Counted from the first letter of the stretch, positions 22,519 through 34,785 are shown. The stretch: DNA of 64,000 nucleotides from Pinus tabuliformis (GCA_031772625.1 CM062818.1:1682616167-1682680166), one strand, 5' to 3'. The notes: generated from the sequence alone by a model not told the origin. Numbers and translations are program-made.

Positions 22519-24456
22519 CTGCAGGATTAAAAAAGGCATCATAATTTGGAACAAAATCAACATGTGTGATGGATCATTGTAATTTTAATTAAAAATTCTA
22601 TCAATTTTATTAAAATACCTCAAACATGTTTTATAATTTTAATTAAAAATTCTATTAATTTTATTAAAATACTTCAATTTTGTCTGTGATTCATTATCAG
22701 TAAAACTACCGTGAAGGTTTGTGAGTTTTTGAAAGCCAAAAATAGGCACCATTGAATTTTATTTGGATCACGATTAGTTACAATGAACAATTATTTGTGC
22801 AATAATTTGTATGTTAGGGTTTTGCAGTATGTTGACAGTAAGAATATATTTAATTTGTATGTTAGGGTTTTCCAGTATGTTGAAAACAAGAATATATTTA
22901 ACACCACTATGCATGCAGCAATTCTTATGTTATGAGCTTTGAAATCATTAAATGTCATTAAATGTTTGATACTATTAGCTGTCATCTTTGCAACAATTGA
23001 AAAATGGGCGTCATGATGATAGGTACTTTTTTAATAAGTATTTGTGATAAATATAATTATCTTTTTCCTGAAACCATGTATCAGTCATCTAGAAATTTAA
23101 ATTTAGAAAATTTGATATACAACTTAATGTATAATATTATTCTTTTTTGAACTTATTAATATTTCTCTACTCTCATCTCTGGTAACTTTGGCAAAGACAC
23201 CATTTTCAACTTTGACAAAGACACCATGGGCAGGTAAATCCATTTTCTACAAACAGCCCTGCACCATGTTTTTCGCCTTTATTACTCTATGAAATCGACA
23301 CTCTCATTCAATGGGAGGACTGATGAGTATTGGAATACTGAACTGGCGCTGCCAGATGCCGAGCAGTCCAGTGGTGAAAGGTCGATGCATGATGGTGATC
23401 TCATAGCTTTAATTGAGAAGATAAAAAATATGGATGATAATAACCTCAATTCAGAAGAAACTAACATTGTAGTTCAGCTCGAGGAAAAGATAAGGATCAA
23501 TTGTGTCATAAAGTTTCTAGAAGAAGAAATCGGATTAAAGGAAAAAATAGAAAATAAAATTAGGTCTACAGGATGAAAAATCAGACGGGTTCAGATAAGC
23601 AAAGAAAATTAACTGCATAACTGAATTCAGATAAGAAGGGCAAATTAATTGCATAACTGCATTTTGAAGCACAGCATGGTGACATATTTAAATATATCTG
23701 ATGTTGAGTAAAAAAATATTTAATTGAGCCAAAAAGCTCATTCTAGAACATAGTTTGAAAGCTATATATAGGTATGTTTATGCTTGGAATTGAGATGTGT
23801 CTTTCCTATTTATTCTGCTAGCCATCGGCATTATGGCCTTTGTCTGCACCACCACAACACAAAAAATATTTCAATCCAAATCTTTCTTTACAAATTACAA
23901 AAAAAAATCTCAGCAAATTTGATATTGCAAGCACTCCAATGAAATATAATAAAATCCACAAGATAAGCATAAAATCCTTCCTGTGCAAGAACGCTATGCC
24001 ACCTTATCTGCAGATACATGGTAAACATTTACTTTCCCCGCACAGAAATTTGTGAGAAAGGAGAAAGGGGACTCTCGTTGGGCTCTGCATAATAAGATCA
24101 AGCTCAACATAAATTCTGCCACTGATTTGAGGGGAAAATTTTATATTTGATGTAATTTAAAAACAGAAGAGGGCAAGAAGATTTAATTTATTATGATTAT
24201 GATAAATCAAATCCTAAACCAAGAAGCTCTCCCTCTATTAAAGTGTGATAAGGGGTGAGTCAATAATTGAACAATGAGTTTAGATACTCAAATTTAACTA
24301 TAACGAAATCGAATTTTATACATATACGCATCAAATATCAAACTTACAGGTGACTGCGGATTCCAAAATTTAATAGGTGTGGAGTTATCCTTTGGCTACT
24401 AAATTTGGGAAACAAATTTTCTTTAAAATGCCATTGAGTAGAATCGAATAGTACCT
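22519..24456. other. AT-rich stretch, no recognised gene
   Basis: This contains short duplications (for example TTAATTAAAAATTCTAT near 22580 and 22630, and TTTGTATGTTAGGGTTTT near 22806 and 22855), A/T runs and one plus-strand open frame listed separately. The upstream exons expected for the potassium transporter were not found here. Confidence 0.5.
23289..23576 (+). CDS. Hypothetical small charged protein, 95 residues
   Basis: An ATG-initiated frame of 95 codons in otherwise poor, AT-rich sequence. The product is rich in Glu, Lys and Asn, with a run such as LIALIEKIKNMDD and later CVIKFLEEEIGLKEKIENK, predicting amphipathic helices or a short coiled coil. It has no signal peptide, membrane segment or known motif. 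I do not recognise it. It could be a small protein, one exon of a larger gene, or chance. No neighbouring gene helps. Confidence 0.25.
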   Translation: MKSTLSFNGRTDEYWNTELALPDAEQSSGERSMHDGDLIALIEKIKNMDDNNLNSEETNIVVQLEEKIRINCVIKFLEEEIGLKEKIENKIRSTG

Positions 24457-24719
24457 GTGATATTGTTTTGCTCTGCCGATGCTGCAAGATTTTCCCACGA
24501 ATTTTCTGAGGGTTGTTTTCCCTTATCGTTGTCCGATCAAGTATTCATAGATCCCATAAAGACCCACATTGTTTAAATAAAATGGAAAGGTAGGATCTTA
24601 CTGTCGGACATGGGATCAGGGGCGGGAGCCTATGCATTGGCATAAAGTGCGAAGAGATTCATTACCAAGAAGGCAACGAAGAACATCAGTAAAGTAACAA
24701 GTACGGTGAAGGCGACCAT
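24457..24719 (-). pseudogene. Signal peptide plus AP-rich stub, AG-peptide-like
   Basis: From the ATG at 24719 the minus strand encodes a strongly hydrophobic leader, MVAFTVLVTLLMFFVAF ... ALYANA, with an ANA cleavage site. A TAG follows at 24630-24632, then APAPDPMSDS in the same frame. One base change would turn that TAG into CAG (Gln), giving the ANA-QAPAP junction typical of plant arabinogalactan peptides. A GTAAGA donor follows directly. A candidate downstream segment (24457-24506) has a GTACTA donor. Assignment to AG-peptides rests only on this short composition match. Confidence 0.3.
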
Positions 24720-24788
24720 CTCTGAAAATACCAGAGATGTCGATGTCCAATACTAAGAAAATCAAGAAAGAAGATCGTAATGCCAAAA

Positions 24789-25270
24789 GAACACCCTCGT
24801 GGCAGTCCGTCCATCCCACACATTTCAATTTTTCGAGCAGGAGTGCTAAGTTTGAGGGTTTCGGCTGCTGATAATCTTGCAATTGATCCAACTTGAAATC
24901 AGTTTCATAAGTTAGTGCTCCATCACATGAACACCCTCGTGGCAGTCCGTCCATCCCACACATTTCAATTTTTCGAGCAGGAGTGCTAAGTTTGAGGGTT
25001 TCGGCTGCTGATAATCTTGCAACTGATCCAGCTTGAAATCAGTTTCATAAGTTAGTGCTCCATCACATTCTATCAAGAAACGAGAACCGCCAGTTACAAC
25101 CACCCGCGTCTAGTCTACGCAAGTTTCTAGCTAGTCACAACTGTCACATGTAAATCAACGGATGATTATAATTCAATCGTCTAACGAAAGATCGAATGGT
25201 GTACAGTGAAGATAGGTAGACAGTAGGGGAGTTCGTCTCAGAGGGAAACGCCTTACGACGTAAAAATGTC
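24789..25270 (-). pseudogene. 5' exon of unidentified gene, tandemly doubled
   Basis: A 140-bp unit occurs twice (from 24789 and again from 24929) and a third time, diverged, at 48609-48711. On the minus strand it encodes DQLQDYQQPKPSNLALL followed by EKLKCVGWTDCHEGV. In the 48.6-kb copy this frame begins with ATG; both copies here have TTG or CTG instead. The shared upstream stretch (about 25130-25270, containing GTAAATCAACGGATGATTAT) recurs at 48800-48930 and may be the promoter and leader. I do not recognise the protein. No start and no confirmed downstream exon: probably a dead partial copy. Confidence 0.4.
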
Positions 25271-25777
25271 GCGTGATGCCATTAATAGTAAATGACATCC
25301 ACCCATATTTTAAAATCATTGTGATGGCAAGCCACCGAGAGGTTGATCTGGTCGTCAGAATCTTTCCCTGCTTTCCAAGTTATCGCCGGCTTCATCATGC
25401 TGTAAGGAGCCACTATGTTGATTCTGTGCCAAAAAATTTCATCCGTTTAATACACATTTGCCTACTCAGTCATCTAAACTTACACTGAAAATAATTACCA
25501 GTGAATGATTTAAATATTGGAATTGCTATTCAATCTTTTGAATATACATAAAAAAAGATTAGATGATCTAGAGTTTCTTTACCTCTCCTTTAGCTTTTGG
25601 AGGAAGCGTTGCACAGATAATTTCGGCACAATTTGCAGGCATGCCCGCGAAAAAAGTTAAAAACAATGTTAAGAACCCAATTTTCAACCTTGAAAATCTT
25701 TTTATAATTTTTCACATTCTGTCGAATAGTATAAACCACATTTGTCAATATAAAATATTTTAGGATCTGCGTCTTGC

Positions 25778-25959
25778 CTACGGGAAGTCTTTCAGGCTGA
25801 TCTTCATTGTCAGCGTTCGATGCAGGCTTGGAAAGCAGTGGTTTCAATATCTGTTGGATTTTGCTGATATTAATCTGACATGTTCTTTTCTTGCTCGAGC
25901 TCATAGAGCCGGCAAGCCTAATAATGGCTTCTGCTTGCCATGAAAATGACGAAATAAGC
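25778..25959 (-). pseudogene. Unidentified host gene B, second exon
   Basis: A 182-nt exon with an acceptor TTCGCAG and coding text LISSFSWQAEAIIRLAGSMS, then QINISKIQQILKPL and NADNEDQPERLPV. Its partner at 47848-48029 has the same length, frame and splice positions. There the donor is a good AG|GTAAG; here it reads AG|GCAAG, either a rarer GC donor or a damaged one. Its upstream exon is now 19 kb away at 44911-45210 because a LINE and its passengers sit in the intron. I do not recognise the family. Confidence 0.45.
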
Positions 25960-26189
25960 CTGCGAATAAATTAAAGAAACGCCAAGAGAACTAAAGATGC
26001 AAACATTTTGCCAAAAAAATATACGAAATTTGTTGCTCAGATCAAAATAATACATTCTCAGCCCGCACATTGTAAACATTCACCATTCCATTATAAAAAA
26101 TAACAAATTGACCTGTGGACTGTTGCTTGGGGGATTTTGCAAGAACTGATCTGTTGCAAATAGTGTTAAAAACACGAAGTTGGCTGCTT

Positions 26190-26524
26190 TTTTTTTTCAG
26201 ATGAAAAAAGCGATATATTTATTTTGTATAGAAATTACATATGTTTCAAAGTCTGCATCTCATAGGAGCATATCAAAATTATATATCCAAGCTAATTTGC
26301 AAACATGCATAAAAATGAACCTTATAACCAGACCAGGATACATAAAAGATTTTCTATGCTAATTCTAGGTTGTTTGTTGTATCTAGATAAATCAGCATAG
26401 CATATTCTAGCATATGTTAGGCATACATCTGTATTTTTTCACAAACATGAAGAGCAAGATGTAATGCAGAGTAGTTAATCCGCAATAAAAAAAGAGTATG
26501 TCTGGGTGTAGTTATCCTGGTAAA
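26190..26524 (-). mobile_element. LINE 3' end with poly(A), minus strand
   Basis: This is the 3' untranslated tail of the LINE whose coding part is at 42881-44815. Read on the minus strand it ends in an A run (T run at about 26189-26199). The two parts were separated by the Copia element at 26525-42880, whose 5-bp target duplication GTAAA marks both junctions. The flank beside the poly(A), CACGAAGTTGGC, resembles CACAAAGTTAGC beside the LINE's other end near 44825: a diverged target-site duplication. Confidence 0.75.
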
Positions 26525-27435
26525 TGATGGAAATTTTTGGTAATTTCAAACAAAACACTGAACAGAGAAAATGCTTTGTTTTCACAGGATCTTTACACAG
26601 GGAAGCAAAAAAAAAATCTCCAGAGAACAGAGTTTCAACAACACACATAAAAACTTTCTATTCATTAATAAACTGCCTGTTACATATTTCTTCCTCTCTC
26701 TCAGAGGGATTCACCAAGACTGCTTCAGATGCAGTAAAAAAAAATTACTCTGTTTCAGCTCCAAAAATTTATTTTTACACTATTGTGTGTAAAAATAAAA
26801 CTTACATTTACTGCTGTAAAAAAAAAACTCTTACATTCACTCCCGTTGCTGGAGATTGCATTTCAACAACAAAAATTACATTCATTCGATGCTGCGAATT
26901 TCCCTTTCGTTTTCACTGACACGCTGCCCCTGTTCTTCTATATTCGAACTGCTGTGCGTTTTTCATTCTATTACAAAAAAAGTCAACGAACAGCAAAACA
27001 AAAAACATATATCTATGCATATTGCTTGTGCTGTAAAATAAAAGTTACATCCGTGAATAATAAAAAAAACAATAAAAATTAAAACCTTTACCAATATAAC
27101 CACCAACCACAGTAAATTCATTTATTACTTCACTGATAAACGATGGCTGTCAATTTCACTTCACGTCAACTAATTAAATGCTCCAAGGTGCAAGTCTGAT
27201 CATCAACCGTTGATGTCAATCGAACGGCTGACACAATTTCCCCGGAGGTCCCATTTGCACGAACTTTACCTGCCGGGGGATTGGTGGTTTTGAAAAAGTA
27301 CTGTGGACACGCGTCGATCAACTAATGTGATCGGAACCCCCTCGGAAAATACCACTCAGCATGAAAGGTGGTGCGGGGAAAATACCGGCGGTTTTGTGGA
27401 ATTAAATGCGCGCAGGTGAAATTACAGTTTCAACA
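26525..27435 (-). repeat. Copia 3' LTR
   Basis: A 911-bp LTR, plus-strand ends TGATGGAAAT and TTTCAACA. It is preceded on its outer side by GTAAA. Confidence 0.95.
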
Positions 27436-27446
27436 CTCCCCTTTAA
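27436..27446 (-). promoter_or_regulatory. Copia polypurine tract
   Basis: TTAAAGGGGAG on the minus strand sits directly before the 3' LTR: the primer for plus-strand DNA synthesis. Confidence 0.85.
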
Positions 27447-28960
27447 TTTCAACTGCTGGGTTATCAGTCATACCTAGACATTTCCTCAAAAACTCAAAAC
27501 TTTTCTGGTCGAATGGCTTGGTCAGAATGTCTGCAACCTGCTCTTGAGTCCTGCAATGTTTTAAAACAATTTCTCCATTGCTTACCAGTTCCCTGATGTA
27601 ATGAAACATTGTGTCAATGTGTTTCGTTCTCTTATGAAACACCGAATTCTTGGATAATGCAATAGCTGAGCTATTGTCACAAAAAATCACTGTTCCTTTT
27701 GCCTGCTCTTGGCCTAAGCTCCTTAACATCCTTCTCATCCAAACTGCTTGACATGCTGCTGCTGTAGCTGCCACATATTCAGCCTCTGCTGTAGACAATG
27801 CTACAATAGGCTGTTTCTTAGAAGCCCATGAAATGGCTCCTGAACCCATGTGAAAAACATAACCGGATGTGCTTTTCCGATCATCTACACTTCCAGCCCA
27901 ATCACTATCAGTGTATCCAATTAAATCTGAACATTCTGAGACAGTATATAAAATGCCAAATCTTTTAGTACCTTTGACATACCTCAGAATTCTTTTTGCT
28001 GCCTGCCAATGTGCTTCTTTTGGCCTCTCCATGAATCTAGAAATTAAACTAACAGCATGCATTATATCCAGCCTAGTTGCAGTTAAATACATGAGGCTGC
28101 CAACTATTCTCTTGTACAAACTAGGATCAAAATCCTTGCTGCTGTCCTCTTTGCTGAGTTTTAATCCCATCACTGTGGGAGTGGTTACTGCCTTGTTGTC
28201 CTGCATGTTAAATCTTGCCAACACTTCATTAACATATTTCGCTTGTGAGATAAAAATCCCATTTTCATTTTGATCTACTTCTATTCCTAAGAAGTATCTA
28301 GCAAGCCCAGAAGTATCTTAGCGAAACCCATGTCAGTCTTCATCTTCATGTCAGTCATTTCAAATTTTCTTTCATGACTGTTTTGAAATTTTCAATAAGA
28401 TAAACATCATTGCCTGTGAAAATAACATCATCAACATATAACACAACAATTAGAATTTTACCATCCTTTTCTTTGATGTAGAAGGTGAGTTCTCCCTCAC
28501 ATTTTTCAAATCCATTTTCCAGTAGATAGGAATCTATCCTACTGTACCATGCTCTTGGTGCTTGCTTCAGCCCATAAAGAGCTTTCTTCAATCTGCACAC
28601 TTTGTGCTCTTGGCCTTTCTTTTCATAGCCTAGAGGTTGTTCAATGTAAACCTCTTCCATTAACACTCCATTTAGAAATGCTGACTTCATGTCCATTTGG
28701 TAAACTTTCCACTTGTTTTGTGCCGCTATGGATAGGATGCTCTCACAGTTTGCATTCTAGCAACCGGTGCGAAAGTTCCCTCATAGTCTCTCCCATACTC
28801 CTGCTTGTATCCTTTGACAACTAGCCTTGCTTTGTGTCTTTCTATTTTGCCTTCAGCATTACTCTTAGTCTTGTAGACCCATTTGACTCCAATGACTTCT
28901 TTTCCTTTTGGTAGTTCAACTAAATCTCATGTCTTGTTTCTTTCTATGGCATTAATCTCC
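27436..28960 (-). other. Copia reverse transcriptase and RNase H (fossil)
   Basis: Minus-strand pieces encode the reverse transcriptase core (MDMKSAFLNGVLMEEVYIEQ, ALYGLKQAPRAWY and the catalytic box YVDD) followed by Copia RNase H (ISWASKKQPIVALSTAEAEY, then FCDNSSAIALSKN and RTKHID). These are signature motifs of Ty1/Copia pol. The region is broken. Confidence 0.92.
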
Positions 28961-29001
28961 TCATTCATAGCTTCTATCCATTTCCTATCCTTGATTGCAT
29001 C

Positions 29002-29998
29002 TTAGAAATGAATAGGGTCATCAACATGACAATATAATGCAAACAAAGAATTCATACCTTCATTTGCTGCCTCTTGCTCATAAATGTCATTTAAATTTCT
29101 GAACTTCTTACCTCTTTCATTTGGTGTGCAAGTGCTTGAAGAAGCACTTGAATTTCCTCCTTGTGGTGTGCTTGGAGAAGCACTTTCATTTCTCCTCAAG
29201 GGTGTCTCTTGCCGTCCTTGTGTTGGCGTTGCTGTTTGGGGATGTATTTCAGCCATCTCTTCATCATCTTCATCATGAGACAAACAATTTTTAACATTCA
29301 TTGTTTTCTCTATGCTTCCATCCCAAGCTTCCTCCTCAATGAACTGAACATCTCTGCTCACAAAAAACTTCTTGGTAGATGGGATATACAACCTGTAAGC
29401 TTTGGATTCCTCACTGTATCCAATGAAAATACATTTCTTCCCTTTGTTGTCCAACTTCTTCCTTAGCTGATCTGGAATGTGTGCATAAGCCACACATCCA
29501 AAAACTTTCATGTGGGTGACTCCTTGCTTTCTCCCACTCCATGCTTCTTCCGGCACTCTGTTCATGACTGCTTTTGTAGGACATATATTCAAAATATATA
29601 CTGCACAGTGTACAGCTTCAGCCTAATAATCATTTGGCAAATGCTTTGCCTTTAACATACTCCTTGCTATATCCATGATGGTCCTATTCTTTCTTTCGGC
29701 AACTCCATTTTGCTGCGGGGTGTACCTAGCTGTAAACTGCTTATGAATTCCATTTTCTCTACAAAACCGTAGAAATTCCTTGGAGATATACTCACCTACT
29801 CTATCAGTTCTTAAAACTTTGATATGCAGCCCGCTTTGGTTTTCTACAAGTGCTTTGAAATTGCAAAATTTTTCAAACACTTCACTTTTGTTCTTTAGAA
29901 AATAAACCCAAGTTTTTCTAGTAAAATCATCAATGAATGTTAGAAAATATTGGCTGCCTGCTAGTGATGGAGTTTGCATTGGTCCACATAAATCTGAG
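29002..29998 (-). other. Copia integrase, part after the Gypsy insertion
   Basis: Minus-strand coding for the integrase core ([18 protein letters not shown], ... [19 protein letters not shown], a GVAERKN signature) and the C-terminal GKKCIFIGYSEESKAYRLY region. The preceding part of integrase lies beyond the nested element at 40109. Broken fossil. Confidence 0.92.
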
Positions 29999-30003
29999 TG
30001 GAC

Positions 30004-32161
30004 TGGTGGGCCCCAGTATTGTAGCAATAATGCTACAACATCTGGAACTTCCTTCTTTAATTTTATCAACCCGGTAGTTGGTAACAAACTTGGAAGCGAC
30101 GGTGTTGTATGCACAAGTACTAGCTCTTGCCGCAGCTGTCACTTGGTCAACTGGCACAAGTCCGCTAGGGGCTTAAGCCAACTTCTATGAGCTCTTAGAA
30201 GAAGCTTTTTAACTGATGGACGAAATCTAATTCAAAGGAAGCTAATCTACTTGCGGAAAGAAACTGAAAGCCAACAAGAAACACAAACCCTAGCAAACCC
30301 TAATTCGACCAGCTAGTCCTACTGATACAAGGATGGGAATGAAAACTATTGAAAGAGATGCCATTACTTCTATGAAGGTAAAATACGTGTGTCTAGACTA
30401 CCTCTATCTGAAGAAAACATCTTTTTGTATTTTTGTTTAAGTTGTTGGAATTATCATGCATGTGCTTCTAACTATTTTTGACTGTGCAGAGGTGGATCAA
30501 GGAGGAGAAATGCTTGGGAAAGGTTGGGAAGGTTCAAAGAGGGTCTAAGGGGTCCCTAGCATCCTTCCAGAGAGTTTCACAAAGTTTGGCTACCAAGAAA
30601 CTGCGTTTATGAGCTTCTACAGGAAGTCTGCAGGGGTTCTACAGGATGTTCTAGGACTTCTACAGGATGTTCTGTGATTTTTCTACAGGATGTTCAAACA
30701 TGGGGTTTTGAAGCATGGATGGAGGGAAAAAGGTGGAAAAATGAGTATGGAGGTGAAATACGGGTGTAGGGGAGTTCAAGACTTGGAGGATGGAGTTGAG
30801 GAGTGGCGTAGATGGTGAGATTTGTTCAAGGAGGGATGAAACGATGTTGCACAAGAAGATGAGAATCATGGCAAAGTAAGCGAATGAGGTAAATGTAAGG
30901 TAAGGGTTTTGAGCGAAGGATGAAACAGGTAGGTTGGATGGAGTATGTGCAGGTAAGGAAGGGTAATAGGTACTCTGCAAGTGGTTTTTCAAACTGAACA
31001 AACAAAGACATGCAAGAAAACAAAGATCTAGTTATGCTACCCTAATATGATCTAGCTAACAAGAACAAGAATGGACAACAGCTTTATTTGCAAGGAAACC
31101 ATGTATATTAACTATGAAATGAAGCATTCAAAGATCCGAACATGTAACCAACTTCTGCAAATGAAAACCAAACACTAATGATTGGATGGCAAAGCAAAGT
31201 CAGTGTTTTTGTGGGCAGCAAAGTCATTCTAGTCACAGCTCCTGATCCTACTGAGGGAGAGGTGAAACCACAGATGTTTGTTGGCCCTTTTCTTGAAGCT
31301 TTTTCTGTTAACAACCTATCAACTAAATCTAAGCATGAAAAGCTATTTTACTCATAAAAAAAAACAAACTAAATAACAAAACAAAATAGCAGATTTTATT
31401 CTAAGAATGCAACAAAGACACATAAAGGTAAACAAAGGAGGTACTGGGCGCTTGAGATGGGCCCAACCCCAAGAGCTACAGCCTCCTAAGAGAGATTTAG
31501 AGCTGGTGCAAAGCTGGATTCATCTTTATTGATCAACAAATGAAGAGTTACATCAAAACTGTCCACAAGGAGAACTTGAAAATGAGCTGACAGCAAAACT
31601 AATCTATTGCCTAAAAATCGAACTACAAAATGACTACAACAAGACTATGAAATGACTAACTACCAGCTACAAAATGACTATCCACTAGCTAACCCAAAAT
31701 GAGGCCCTAAGCCTTCTTATTTATACAAATTGAGGACCCCAACAGTCCTCCTAAATTTTAGGGACTCGGCTGCCCAAAACTTGTAGTTAACAGTAGTCCT
31801 ACTTGACTTGCTTGGCTGCCCTTGTGCTAATTGATTTGGTGGCCTTTGAACTCCGAGCTGATGGTGGAGAATTCGAGGTAAGGGCCCATAAATGAAGGGG
31901 ACACCTTCCTACAAATCCTCTCCCTTGTTCTCCCACGAATTTGGCTGCCAAGTGCTCATTAAGACCTTCAATTTTGTCTCCAAATTGACCAAAAAGGCTA
32001 CACAAAGCACCCATTAGACTTGTTGGCATAATGACTAACCAAATTCACTCTATTAGCATAAATATAATCAAAAACATGCAATAAACTAATGAGAATGGTG
32101 GATTAAGTCAAATTAGGAGGTTGAATGAGCCCAAATAATTATCCATTTTTGGGGCTCATCA
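30004..32161 (-). repeat. Gypsy-type 3' LTR
   Basis: A 2158-bp LTR, plus-strand ends TGGTGGGCCCCAG and GGGGCTCATCA. It contains no element gene. Four close copies of TTCTACAGGATGTTC-like words lie at about 30617-30690. Confidence 0.93.
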
Positions 32162-32179
32162 TCACCCCCCTACTAAAAG
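32162..32179 (-). promoter_or_regulatory. Gypsy-type polypurine tract
   Basis: CTTTTAGTAGGGGGGTGA on the minus strand, directly before the 3' LTR. Confidence 0.75.
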
Positions 32180-32490
32180 TGTTGCTCATCCTCTGAGCAA
32201 CCAATCTCTCTCCTCATCTTTGATGGCCCTGGTGGCCTCCTTGTCATGCCAAGCTTCTGAAGTGATGTCCTCTTTTCTGTCATGAAACCATGCTTTTTTG
32301 CTTCTTCCCATTGCCTGTTCCTTTTCCTAGTGAATTCTCAGCCTTGGTATGAGTGTGCAAGTATATTCAATCTGATGGCAGCAATGGTGGCGAAAGGAGA
32401 TGAAACCAGTGGAGGATGGAAGAAAAGAGTGGTTGCATGTCTCCTCAACAATCTTCAAGCTTCAAATCCCTCTCCATAATTGATTCTAGC

Positions 32491-33060
32491 CTACCCAAAG
32501 GCTTCTACATGATGTTTCTGGTAAAAATACAGAACTTCCTGTAGAAAGTTGAACCATGACAAAATTGTGTCCGAACCCTGAAAAGAATGAGTGTTCATGG
32601 AGGGGATGGATGTGCTTAGGGTGGCCAACACAGGTGCTGCATCCTTAGCTAAAATCTCGGCCGATTTCTCCTTTTGCTGCCCTTTTTCCAAACTTCCTGT
32701 AGAAAGTCCTGTAGCTGAGTTCTGGCTTCCTGTAGAAACAATCTTCAATGTTTTTGCCTGCTTGACTGAAGATGCCTTCTCCTTGACCTGTGTTGTGGTT
32801 GCCTTGGGTGTGTCCCTACTTGTTTTGACATTTTTATTCCTCTCTTCCCGTGTTTGAAACCATTTCTCCCTTGGTGTTTGTGCCTTCATTCCTCCCACAG
32901 TTTTGGCCTCAACAATTTGGCCCTTTTTCTTGCTTTTCCTTTTGTTGTTCTTGTGGCTTTTCCTGTGATGGCCTATCCTGGGTCTTCTTACCACTGCCTT
33001 TCTCTCTTGCCTCCGCGTTTTTCCTTTCTTCAATTTTGTGCCACACTCAACTTGCTCCAA
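32491..33060 (-). other. Basic Lys/Arg-rich frame in Gypsy-type element
   Basis: An open minus-strand frame of 189 codons, very rich in Lys, Arg, Ser and Thr (HHRKSHKNNKRKSKKKG near its start). There is no recognisable retroelement enzyme. It may be low-complexity filler of a non-autonomous element or an additional frame of unknown role. Confidence 0.35.
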
Positions 33061-33471
33061 AAAGGATGTAAGCTGGTTGGTCTGGTTTGGTGAGAGTGCC
33101 CTGTTTCAATGCTTCGAGCAGAAAGGGACTGTTGTTTTATGTCTTCCTCTTTTGATCCTCAGGATAGGATTTCTCAGGTGTGTCAGTCTAAACATCATTC
33201 TGGGTACATGAGTATGGCAAACTGCAAAGGATTTGGGGCTAACAAGTAGTTGGGGAACAAAATGGTAGGAATACATCCATAGTTTAAATCATAATGGTGC
33301 TTTTATCACCGATGCAGAGGATAAAATGTATTAGGTGGGCACATCAAAAAAAGGACAGATTTCTATCAAAGACATATATATTTCTATACCAATTCCCTGG
33401 TTATAATGCTTTTGCTGCCCAAACTCGACTGTCAAAAGGGAATTAAGCTCCCACAGACAGAGTGCAGAGCC

Positions 33472-34222
33472 TCAGTCAATCTTCACTGATAAGTATATTG
33501 TCCGCACAAACCAAAGGCATGCATAGAAACAGTCAAATAAGATCTCCACCACCAGTTGTAATCTCCACTGCACAATTCAAAGTGGCAGAAGACAATGGTG
33601 ATCTCTGCACATGTAACAATGAGGATCACAAAGACAATGAACAGGAACCCAAATATACAGTAGAACTGATGTAGCTATATTGAAGTTAATCTGAAGAACA
33701 GTCCAATGGATATAGCTCCAAAAGGCAAAATGCCTCCAATTGGTATTGAGAAAATGGGCTGCATATACCAAGCTTGCTTTGGAATCTGCCTGGGGATTTG
33801 ATTGGTCTTCGTTGGATATTCAATTGTAGGTTCCTTGTAGCCAAAGTAACTGCCCACAAAGACCAATGGCACAGAAATTCCAAACCATAAAAGGACCGAG
33901 GCAAACATAGTCTCGAAAGGAACTACACCAGCTGATTTTTTTCCCCATAGCAGTGCATTGAGAATAAAGAAAATGCAAAAGGAAATGCCTGGAAACAAGA
34001 ATGTTGTCTTCAGCGTGTTCCTCCTCTGTTCTGTGCCCTTGAACATCTGATATAGACGTGACAATGCATACCCTGCAAAGAAACCCATAAACACCCATAA
34101 TAGCAGCATAGCTGTCATTAAACTTCCACGGTTCAATGTTCGCATCATGATCATTGCAACCATTTCGGAGAGAAATAAAACAACCATCAATGAGTTGATG
34201 ATAGAGAACCAATTAACCGATT
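33472..34222 (-). pseudogene. Captured TM9SF (nonaspanin) fragment
   Basis: TM9SF proteins are nine-pass endomembrane proteins of the Golgi and endosomes. Minus-strand text matches the C-terminal half of a plant member: NWFSIINSLMVVLFL, AMLLLWVFMGFFAGY, FKGTEQRRNTLKTTFLFPG, GISVPLVFVGSYFGYKEP, IPRQIPKQAWYMQPIFSI, ILIVTCAEITIV, and finally CFYACLWFVRTIY and SVKID with its native stop at 33472, including the family's C-terminal K-x-D Golgi-type signal. The family is about 600-660 residues; this piece is shorter and internally incomplete, and cannot encode a working protein. It lies wholly inside the Gypsy-type interior in the element's own orientation, so it was most likely picked up from host RNA or DNA before this insertion. 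It has no N-terminal part. Confidence 0.88.
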
Positions 34223-34785
34223 GTGCACACTTCAGTTGAGGATGTGGAAAGTGCAGATGAACAACAATTCATAAGTTTTAGCTGAGCCGCCTTTAATTGC
34301 TGCGTGATTTGCATGAGAGAGTGAAGTGGCCAAGTGTACGTGGACACATGCAGACGCAGTGTTGTGATGAGTTGCATGTCCTCTTCTTGTTAATCAATTA
34401 CACTGGAGTTAAAGCCTCTACCACTGTCTGTTTTTTTATTTTATTTTTAATTTTCACGTAAGCTGACTAACACGTACGCTGCATGATTCCTGACTGATTG
34501 CTAGAGAATTGGAAAAGGAACTATCGGCTCAATGTTTCCATATTCGTGCCTTAATTCCACCATTCCATTTGTTTAAGCATTTCTTCAATTAGATTCATGC
34601 AACAGAGGAACAAGTTTTAGTCACGTACCTGAAGTCAAATGGCTGCTATGGCCTGTCATTTGCTGCATGCATTGGTTTTTCTGATTGCATGTGGCTTGGC
34701 TGCTAATTTTTGGTTGTTTTCCTTGTGCAGGTGTCCTCTAGCCAGATGCATGCTGCAGGAGTCCATTTCCACGCTCAGATCTGCA
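34223..34785. other. Gypsy-type interior, no recognised gene
   Basis: Non-coding sequence between the captured TM9SF piece and the 145-bp tandem array. No pol domain was seen on either strand. Confidence 0.5.

Noticed and set aside
30660-32029. Open frames inside the Gypsy LTRs
   Set aside because: They lie in non-coding LTR sequence, recur only because the LTR recurs, and match no domain.
32850-33093. Phe/Ser-rich hydrophobic plus-strand frames, possible membrane protein
   Set aside because: They are the antisense of the Lys/Arg-rich minus-strand frame; Lys and Arg codons read backwards give Phe, Leu and Ser.
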